This document shows, in pieces, positions 31,921-38,025 of a stretch of DNA of 41,677 nt. The notes below the pieces were generated by a model. It worked only from the letters and a program-made list of their open reading frames with translations. It had not been told where the DNA came from and ran no database searches. Made by a program: the position numbers and the translations under genes. Source of the stretch: an uncultured Ruminococcus sp. (GTDB lineage: Bacteria; Bacillota; Clostridia; Oscillospirales; Ruminococcaceae); contig UQPZ01000017.1 in NCBI GenBank assembly GCA_900543145.1, positions 1 through 41,677 on the forward strand, in the 5' to 3' direction. Numbering within the stretch: the first letter of the stretch is position 1; each line of letters starts with the position of its first letter.

Positions 31921-32715
31921 CTATTGCAGTTTCAGCAGACGCATAGCATTTTTATAATAGATTTTTTCCTTATCCCCGTCTGAAAGCTTCAGGGAGTCTA
32001 TTTTCTGAGCTATAAGTGCAGGACTCTGCCACGGACAGTCGCTTGCAAACAATATCCTGTCACTTCCGTGCTTTTTTATAATTTTTTCCATAAGTTCGTT
32101 TTCACAATCAAGCGTAAAGCTCGTATCAAGATAAACCTCTCCGCCGCAGCCGGCCAGACTATCCAGAACCTTGTCCCACTCTCCGTTTCCGCCCAGATGA
32201 GCGAATATCATCTTCATTCCCTTATGACGGTCGGCAGCTTCCCTCGCAAGCTCAGGAGGACAATGTATAAGATCCGGAGAAACGCAGTCGTATCCGGCAT
32301 GAAACGTCACAGGAAGCTCAAGTCTTGTTATTTCGTCGTAAACCGGATCGAGCTTTCTGTCATTTACCATGAAATCCTGATAATCAGGGTGAAGCTTGAT
32401 ACCGTGAAGCCCAATTGTCTTAATGCGGTCAAGCTCTTCGGCAAAATCCTCTGCGTCCGGATGTATGCTGCCGAAAGCGATAAACCTGCCGCCGTCCTGC
32501 TCAGACGCCCAGTCGTTGATGATCCTCTGCTGCGACGGCTTGGTCGCTATCGGAAGCAGAACTCCCCTGTCAACGCCCCATTCGTCAAAGCGTCTGATCG
32601 TCTGTTCGGTCAGACCTCTTGTATACGGTACGATACCGCAGATATTCTGAAGCTTCTGAACTGCCCTGTCTGCTATCTTCGGATTAAAGGCATGAACATG
32701 AAAATCTATTAGCAT
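31921..32715 (-). CDS. TIM-barrel metal-dependent amidohydrolase
   Basis: 264 residues of the amidohydrolase-2 (ACMSD-like) family. Metal ligands follow the family pattern: His6 and His8 in DFHVHAF, His in TFHAGYD, His in IFAHLGGNGEWD and the catalytic Asp in LFASDCPWQSP. GLHGIKLHPDYQDF is the conserved barrel strand. It probably hydrolyses or decarboxylates a small cyclic compound; the substrate cannot be named. Cytoplasmic. It heads a possible two-gene unit with the SH3 lipoprotein, under a promoter about 60 bases upstream. Confidence 0.88.
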   Translation of the reverse strand: MLIDFHVHAFNPKIADRAVQKLQNICGIVPYTRGLTEQTIRRFDEWGVDRGVLLPIATKPSQQRIINDWASEQDGGRFIAFGSIHPDAEDFAEELDRIKTIGLHGIKLHPDYQDFMVNDRKLDPVYDEITRLELPVTFHAGYDCVSPDLIHCPPELAREAADRHKGMKMIFAHLGGNGEWDKVLDSLAGCGGEVYLDTSFTLDCENELMEKIIKKHGSDRILFASDCPWQSPALIAQKIDSLKLSDGDKEKIYYKNAMRLLKLQ

Positions 32716-32771
32716 TGTAAACCATTTCCTTTCCTGCAGCGATAGAATGCTGACTGCCGCAGATTTATATA

Positions 32772-32800
32772 ATTATACCACAAACGCTGACGTTTTTCAA
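32772..32800 (-). promoter_or_regulatory. Amidohydrolase promoter
   Basis: On the minus strand TTGAAA (32800-32795) and TATAAT (32777-32772), 17 bases apart. Confidence 0.78.
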
Positions 32801-32989
32801 GATTTCATATAATTTTTCATAATTCCAGAAATCCAGTAATAATTGTTTTGATGTATGATATATTTAATTTTTATTTAGCTTTTTAAATAGTATCAATATA
32901 TCTGAATTATTTTTACAGTTAGGCAATAATAATAAGAATGTTATAAAAAACACAAATTACTTTTGTTTATGTTTTTACTGCTGTGCATA

Positions 32990-33018
32990 TTGCAAAACAT
33001 AATTATTTATGATAGAAT
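32990..33018 (+). promoter_or_regulatory. Promoter of the von Willebrand A protein gene
   Basis: TTGCAA (32990-32995) and TAGAAT (33013-33018) with a 17-base spacer, giving a leader of about 70 bases. Confidence 0.6.
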
Positions 33019-33096
33019 ATTAGTTATATTAAAGCGTTATATATTTTAAAATATTTCAATACATAAACAAAAACAATTTAGAAAGCAGGTCTATAA

Positions 33097-35442
33097 ATGC
33101 AGGAGAAAATGTCGGCAGCCGAAGCGCTTGCCAGAAAAAACGCTAAACGAAAAAAATTCGGAACAAAAACGCCCTTATTTATTTTTCTTGGCGTTCTGCT
33201 TCTGATAGTTATAGCCGCTGCTGTAATTATCGGTTATCAGATAGTTGAAAGCAACAGAATATCCAAGGCAAAATCCGTTATAACACAGTTGGATATAAGC
33301 ACTACATATAAAGAACCGGAGTTCGACGACAACGGCGACTGGGATAACGACGGAGTTCTTAATGCAAAGGAAGAACGCGAAGGAACAAATATACAAAATG
33401 AAGATACCGACGGCGACGGTATTTCAGACGGCGACGAGCTAAAACTGGGCACAGACCCGACAAATCCCGACACTGACGGCGACGGACTTCTCGACGGATA
33501 CGAAATAATTGCGGGAACAGATCCAAGAAAGTCCTCTACCGACGGAAAAACCGACGACGCTCAGAGAGAGCTTACCGTAAAACGCGAAAAAGGACAGGTA
33601 ACTCTTGAAGTTACAGGAAATGCAAATGTCGCAAGCACTACTATTGAGCAGCTTGATATTTTCGGTATTTTATCTAATACAAGCATAGTCAGCAGCGCCT
33701 ACGATTTTTACTGTGATTATGATTTTACTTCGGCAAAGGTAACATTTAAGCTTGATAAAGCAAAGATAGACAAACTCGGCTACTCCTATGACGATCTGAC
33801 GGTATTGAATTTCAACCCCGCTACCCTGCAGTATAAAAAAGTCGAATCGTCCGTCGACAAGAAAAACGGCACAATTACTGCGGAGCTGAAGCATTTTTCG
33901 ACCTATGTAGTAGGCGTTGAAAAAACCGTCAACGACGAGGCTACTACAAGGATAGCATTTCTTGTAGACAATTCAGGCTCTATGTACCCCAAAGAGCTTT
34001 GTCCTCCGTCATCTGAAAATGATATTGATTTCAAAAGACTTGATTTTGCAAGCAGTCTTATCAATAAGATAGAAGGCAAGTATAAATTCTCTATCTCAAA
34101 ATTTACAGGTGACTATACTAAGCTTCAGGGTTTTACTGATGACCGTAAAAAGCTTAAAGACGCACTCGACAGCATAAAAAATGAAACTGAAATATTTACC
34201 GGAACTCACAGCCAATCGGCTCTTGAATCCTGCATGAACGAATTCACCAATGATTCAGACGGAAAATACAGAAACATTATAGTAATGCTTACCGACGGCG
34301 AATCGGACGAAAACAATCCTAAATCTATCGAACAGCTGGCTCAAATCGCCAAAGAAAAAAATATAATTGTATTAACGGTAGGACTTGGACGAGAGGTAGA
34401 CAGAAGCTGGCTTCAGGAATTTGCCTACGCTACCGGAGGAAAATATTATTCTGCGTCAGACGCCAACGCTTTAGAGGACGTTTACAAGCAGATAGTAACA
34501 ACGCTCAACTATGATATAGTCAGCTATTCCAACTCGTCTGATACAGTAAACGGCTATTCTCTGTACAACACAGGTTTCGATCCTGAGACAAATGGCTTTT
34601 GCTTTAAAAATTTCAGAACCTCTACTGCTTCAAGCCTGGATTTCGGTCTTGCAGTAATGGCAAGAGATTGGTATCTCGGAAATGTTCCGTTATCTTTAAA
34701 CAAACTTTCCCCCGGAGATAAAAGCTCACAAAAATACGATGCGCCCGGCTACGATATGAGCGGCACTGAAATTGCGGATAAGTATGAAGAACGGATCCCT
34801 CTTCACGATATAAAGCCCGGTTCGCTGCTGGGAACGTATGGCGACGTCACTCTTTACCTGGACTATAAAAGCAAAGGCAGCCTCCTGAAAATAAAGGACG
34901 AATTTGTTTCAGACGCAAAGAACTGCGGCTGGATCATAGATAAATATCCTATTAACGGAGGAAACCTTGAATGGTCGTCAGTTGAGCTTATGTCACTTGA
35001 CATTGCGGGAGGTCTTTCAAAAATCGAATCAAAATATTCAGAATGGGAAGCCGGATTCTTTGCTGCGCTCTACAGACTTAACGCAATTCAGTGGGACGAT
35101 TCTGAAAGCGAATTTAACCTCACAAACGGCGACCAAGGCTTTGAGCGGCTTAAAAAACTTCTGAGCCAGGGAGTTCCGGTCGTAACTACGATCGACGATA
35201 CTCACACTGTAAACGCCATCGGTCTTATTCAGGATTCGTCATGTCACAGAAAGTATATCCTTCAGGTATACGACAGCAACTATCCCGGAAAAACCAAAGA
35301 AATTTATATTACAAAAACAATAAAGGGCTCATATAATATCAGCGACGGAAAGGCAAAGCTTAGCGGAACCAGCTTTGAATATGCGGCTACTTACGAAGGC
35401 AAACTGGTAGGAATTTCGTTCTCAGATGTCGATACGCATTGA
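33097..35442 (+). CDS. Membrane-anchored surface protein with calcium (TSP3) repeats, von Willebrand A domain and papain-like C-terminal domain
   Basis: 781 residues. The ATG at 33097 or a second ATG at 33109 (after AGGAG) could be used. Short basic cytoplasmic N-terminus, one membrane span at about 28-50, rest outside. Residues about 80-150 contain thrombospondin type-3 / dockerin-like calcium loops (DTDGDGISDGDE, DTDGDGLLDGYE). A VWA domain starts near residue 285 with the MIDAS motif DNSGSM and continues to about 470 (MLTDGESDE). The last 280 residues resemble peptidase C39-like proteins (NGFCFKNF, THTVNAIGLI, VYDSNYPG), with a candidate Cys, His and Asp/Asn. Likely a calcium-dependent adhesin or a cell-surface processing protein. 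The protease part is inference. Confidence 0.82.
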   Translation: MQEKMSAAEALARKNAKRKKFGTKTPLFIFLGVLLLIVIAAAVIIGYQIVESNRISKAKSVITQLDISTTYKEPEFDDNGDWDNDGVLNAKEEREGTNIQNEDTDGDGISDGDELKLGTDPTNPDTDGDGLLDGYEIIAGTDPRKSSTDGKTDDAQRELTVKREKGQVTLEVTGNANVASTTIEQLDIFGILSNTSIVSSAYDFYCDYDFTSAKVTFKLDKAKIDKLGYSYDDLTVLNFNPATLQYKKVESSVDKKNGTITAELKHFSTYVVGVEKTVNDEATTRIAFLVDNSGSMYPKELCPPSSENDIDFKRLDFASSLINKIEGKYKFSISKFTGDYTKLQGFTDDRKKLKDALDSIKNETEIFTGTHSQSALESCMNEFTNDSDGKYRNIIVMLTDGESDENNPKSIEQLAQIAKEKNIIVLTVGLGREVDRSWLQEFAYATGGKYYSASDANALEDVYKQIVTTLNYDIVSYSNSSDTVNGYSLYNTGFDPETNGFCFKNFRTSTASSLDFGLAVMARDWYLGNVPLSLNKLSPGDKSSQKYDAPGYDMSGTEIADKYEERIPLHDIKPGSLLGTYGDVTLYLDYKSKGSLLKIKDEFVSDAKNCGWIIDKYPINGGNLEWSSVELMSLDIAGGLSKIESKYSEWEAGFFAALYRLNAIQWDDSESEFNLTNGDQGFERLKKLLSQGVPVVTTIDDTHTVNAIGLIQDSSCHRKYILQVYDSNYPGKTKEIYITKTIKGSYNISDGKAKLSGTSFEYAATYEGKLVGISFSDVDTH

Positions 35443-35457
35443 TTTTCTATAGAATAT

Positions 35458-35495
35458 ACAGCGGGAGTATTTATGCAATAAAATACTCCCGCTGT
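35458..35495 (+). terminator. 15-bp hairpin after the von Willebrand A protein gene
   Basis: ACAGCGGGAGTATTT (35458-35472) pairs perfectly with AAATACTCCCGCTGT (35481-35495), loop of 8. No T run follows, so it may stabilise the mRNA 3' end as well as stop transcription. Confidence 0.65.
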
Positions 35496-35526
35496 TCTGA
35501 TTATCAATTGCATTTATTGGAAATTG

Positions 35527-35539
35527 GTAAACGTTTTCT
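35527..35539. promoter_or_regulatory. CcpA/LacI-like operator, copy 1
   Basis: GTAAACGTTTTCT, reverse complement AGAAAACGTTTAC, close to the catabolite-responsive element consensus with its central CG. An identical 13-mer lies upstream of the next gene at 36760-36772. It lies 78 bases before the -35 box. Confidence 0.55.
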
Positions 35540-35617
35540 GTATTTTTTGCACAAAAAACCTTTATCAATATTGTTAGATATTTCAACTTTATTTAGGTAT
35601 AAAATTTAGAAAAAGGC

Positions 35618-35646
35618 TTGATTTTACGGTAACAATCTGTTATAAT
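35618..35646 (+). promoter_or_regulatory. Promoter of the NPQAG-tailed secreted protein
   Basis: TTGATT (35618-35623) and TATAAT (35641-35646) with a 17-base spacer. Confidence 0.8.
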
Positions 35647-35704
35647 TAGTTACAGAATTGAACGACAATTCGTAAACATATTTCTATATGGAGGAGATTT
35701 TACA

Positions 35705-36670
35705 ATGAAAATTTCAAAAATTTTTGCAGGTATGTCAGCTTTGGCAATGGCTGCTTCAATGGCAATTTCTGCTTCTGCAGTAGACCAGAAGCCTTTTATC
35801 AAAGACTGGAAGGTTAAAGATCAGCAGAATGTTATCGCATTTGATAACATGGATACCGCGACACTCTGGAACGGTTCATGGTATCAGTTCTTTTCAACCA
35901 AAGAGGATCTCAGCGATGTTACTCTGACTTTTACAATTGACACTACATCAGCTGAATGGGAAAAGGGTGAGGACGGCGTTGCTTTAAACGAAAGCGGTTC
36001 TTATACTGTTCTCAGAGTTGCCAACGGCGATAAAAAGGGTGAAACTGACACTTCTACACAGGCTATATATGTTGACGGCGAATCTGTAGGCTATCAGTGT
36101 GAAAATAACGGCGGCGTATATACTGTAACAGTTCCCGGCTCCAAGATCGCTGAGCAGACCAGCGTTCAGACAGGTAAAGATGCTGACGGTAATCCAACCT
36201 ATGCTGCAAAGATCGATCCTATTGAAGCAACAGACGCTGACGGAAACGCAGTAACAGTTTACAATGTAGGCTTCAATATTCAGTTCGGTCACTTTGCAAA
36301 GGGTACCTGGACTTCTGTTGTTTCTGGTGATTCCGTAGTTGCTATGGAGATCGGCGAGGACGGCAATCCTGCTCCTATCATTCCTAGCAGCACAGAAAGC
36401 AAGCCTTCAGATGACTCTAAGACAGATTCAAAAACTGACTCTAAGACTGACTCAAAGACCGACTCTAAGACTGATTCAAAGAGCGACTCTAAGACTGATT
36501 CCAAGGGTTCAAACACTTCTACAACAACCTCAAAGGCTCCCGGCGGCACAACATCAACTACAAACAAACCATCTGATGAAACGAATCCTCAGGCAGGCGC
36601 TGCCGCAGGTATCGCTCTTGCAGGTATCGCTCTTGCAGGCGCAGCAATAGTTGTTACTAAGAAGAAGTAA
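35705..36670 (+). CDS. Secreted protein with SKTD repeats and NPQAG sorting-like tail
   Basis: 321 residues, start after TGGAGGAGATTTTAC. A signal peptide cleaves near ASA-V (about residue 25). Residues about 26-225 form a beta-rich domain with many aromatic residues (DNMDTATLWNGSWYQFF, GFNIQFGHF), reminiscent of a carbohydrate-binding beta-sandwich, though I cannot assign a family. Residues about 236-268 are a SKTD tandem repeat linker. The C-terminus has NPQAG, a 20-residue hydrophobic segment and TKKK, the layout of a sortase signal but with NPxxG and Ala instead of Thr. Probably a wall- or membrane-attached carbohydrate-binding or adhesion protein. Shares its promoter type and operator with the next gene. 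Confidence 0.75.
   Translation: MKISKIFAGMSALAMAASMAISASAVDQKPFIKDWKVKDQQNVIAFDNMDTATLWNGSWYQFFSTKEDLSDVTLTFTIDTTSAEWEKGEDGVALNESGSYTVLRVANGDKKGETDTSTQAIYVDGESVGYQCENNGGVYTVTVPGSKIAEQTSVQTGKDADGNPTYAAKIDPIEATDADGNAVTVYNVGFNIQFGHFAKGTWTSVVSGDSVVAMEIGEDGNPAPIIPSSTESKPSDDSKTDSKTDSKTDSKTDSKTDSKSDSKTDSKGSNTSTTTSKAPGGTTSTTNKPSDETNPQAGAAAGIALAGIALAGAAIVVTKKK
36412..36505. repeat. 12-base tandem repeats coding the SKTD linker
   Basis: About eight degenerate units of the type GACTCTAAGACT / GATTCAAAGACC, alternating codons for the same Ser-Lys-Thr-Asp peptide. The alternating codon use limits slippage. Confidence 0.8.
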
Positions 36671-36708
36671 TTTAATACAGTTATAACTGATATAAATTAG
36701 TTTAATTT

Positions 36709-36739
36709 AAGACTGCGGTTTGTTTCCGCAGTCTTTTTT
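36709..36739 (+). terminator. Rho-independent terminator
   Basis: AAGACTGCGG (36709-36718) pairs with CCGCAGTCTT (36726-36735), followed by a T run. Confidence 0.9.
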
Positions 36740-36759
36740 TGTATATATTCCACTAATGC

Positions 36760-36772
36760 GTAAACGTTTTCT
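36760..36772. promoter_or_regulatory. CcpA/LacI-like operator, copy 2
   Basis: GTAAACGTTTTCT, identical over 13 bases to the element at 35527. It lies 46 bases before the -35 box at 36819. Confidence 0.55.
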
Positions 36773-36818
36773 ATACATTTTCACTAATAAATCAACCTTT
36801 TATTGTGCAAATATCATA

Positions 36819-36847
36819 TTGATTAAGTAAAAGAGATATGCTATAAT
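36819..36847 (+). promoter_or_regulatory. Promoter of the Ser/Ala-rich lipoprotein
   Basis: TTGATT (36819-36824) and TATAAT (36842-36847), spacer 17, the same hexamers as at the previous gene. Confidence 0.8.
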
Positions 36848-36907
36848 TTAAAAGTAAAGTTTGTATAGTTTCTGCTTAAAAGAAACAAATAATCGGAGGT
36901 AATAAAA

Positions 36908-37816
36908 ATGAAGAAATTACTTGCTTCAACTTTAGCAATTTTAATGACAGCTTCATTGCTCGCAGCCTGCGGCGATTCTGACGACTCATCATCCAGCAAG
37001 GCTGATTCATCATCCGCAGCTGCTTCAACATCTTCAGCAGCTGAAGAGTCCAGTGCAGCAGAATCTTCTGCAGCAGAATCCGCAGCTGAGTCAACGGCAG
37101 AATCCGCAGCTGAGTCGGCTACTGACAGCACAGCAGAGGAGAATACACCTAAGGACATTTCAGAAATGCCTGAGACTTTGAAGAATTATGAAAACGCATC
37201 ACTCAAATTTTCAACTGATATGAATATTGAGGATTTTGTCGGACCTTTTGCTGAGGACAAGGGAAGCGGCGTTTATGCTGACGATACCGGCGAATCCCAC
37301 ATTGAGCTTTCTATTGAAGAGCTTTCAGGAATTCCTATGCTCCGCGTTCAGACACTTGATCAGGACGAATACGGTGACTATAAGATTCCTAAAATCAAAT
37401 TTGATATGTCAAAGCTTTTTGCAGGACATGAAGAAGATCTTCCTAAGATATTTACAATTAAAGTAGATGTTGTAACAAAGGCAGTAGGTCCTTTCACAGC
37501 TGATGACGGTACAGAATCAATGGTTCCCGGAAACTTCATGGGCGCTTTATGTACACAGCCTACTGACGGCAACGGAGGCAACACATGGAATCAGCTTCTT
37601 GAATTCGGCGAGGCTGAATGGACTTCAGAATGGGGTTCCTACGAGCTTATGATCCGTCCGGGAATCAAGCCTACCGCTGCATTCGTTGAGTCAAAAGATG
37701 CTCAGTTCCTCTCCTTAATGAGATGGGGTATGCCTAATCAGGCTGACTTCTACATAGCTGATATTACATTTGAAGATGAAGACGGAAACGTTATTGAGTG
37801 CAACTACGGCAAATAA
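36908..37816 (+). CDS. Lipoprotein with Ser/Ala/Glu stalk and unknown beta-rich domain
   Basis: 302 residues, start after CGGAGGTAATAAAA. Lipoprotein signal with lipobox LLAAC (Cys21). Residues about 24-78 are a low-complexity Ser/Ala/Glu stalk. The remaining 220 residues form one domain rich in beta strands, Asp and Trp (WNQLLEFGEAEWTSEWGSYELMIRPG, ADFYIADITFEDEDGN), with a strand end typical of carbohydrate-binding modules; a family cannot be named. The final ITFEDEDGN segment resembles the end of family 11/30-like modules only loosely. Surface-anchored, possibly glycan-binding. Same operator and promoter type as the gene before it. Confidence 0.75.
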   Translation: MKKLLASTLAILMTASLLAACGDSDDSSSSKADSSSAAASTSSAAEESSAAESSAAESAAESTAESAAESATDSTAEENTPKDISEMPETLKNYENASLKFSTDMNIEDFVGPFAEDKGSGVYADDTGESHIELSIEELSGIPMLRVQTLDQDEYGDYKIPKIKFDMSKLFAGHEEDLPKIFTIKVDVVTKAVGPFTADDGTESMVPGNFMGALCTQPTDGNGGNTWNQLLEFGEAEWTSEWGSYELMIRPGIKPTAAFVESKDAQFLSLMRWGMPNQADFYIADITFEDEDGNVIECNYGK

Positions 37817-37831
37817 TACATAGCTAAAGTT

Positions 37832-37866
37832 AAGGCTGTTTCATTAATTGAAACAGCCTTTTTTAT
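37832..37866 (+). terminator. Rho-independent terminator
   Basis: AAGGCTGTTTC (37832-37842) pairs with GAAACAGCCTT (37850-37860), loop of 7, then six T. Confidence 0.92.
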
Positions 37867-37931
37867 ACAGGAACAAACAAATGCTATGCAATTATTCTCT
37901 TATTTAATCCAAAAAAATAAAGTTAAAAATA

Positions 37932-37966
37932 AAACAAGGGCACAGAAATCTGTACCCTTGTTTTTG
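37932..37966 (-). terminator. Bidirectional terminator after the BspA-like gene
   Basis: AAACAAGGG-C-ACAGA pairs with TCTGT-A-CCCTTGTTT, with T-rich flanks on both strands. It lies about 60 bases beyond the stop of the minus-strand surface protein gene. Confidence 0.8.
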
Positions 37967-38025
37967 CTTTCGGCCTAAAGTCCAAGTAAAGAGGTGTTAA
38001 ATTTTTAACCCAATGTAAAGGAGGT

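Larger units (their letters stand above)
32716..33096. other. AT-rich intergenic region with divergent promoters
   Basis: 381 bases without a gene. The left part holds the amidohydrolase promoter (32772-32800, minus) and the right part the promoter of the von Willebrand-domain gene (32990-33018, plus). Between them is AT-rich sequence in which I see no further structure. Confidence 0.7.

Noticed and set aside
32068..32712. Plus-strand ORF of 214 codons
   Set aside because: Antisense to the amidohydrolase gene, which carries all metal ligands.
36412..36505. CRISPR or intergenic repeat
   Set aside because: It is a coding repeat (SKTD) within an intact secreted protein gene.
36841..37158. Minus-strand ORF rich in Asp, Ser and Ala
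   Set aside because: Low-complexity shadow of the stalk of the lipoprotein gene.
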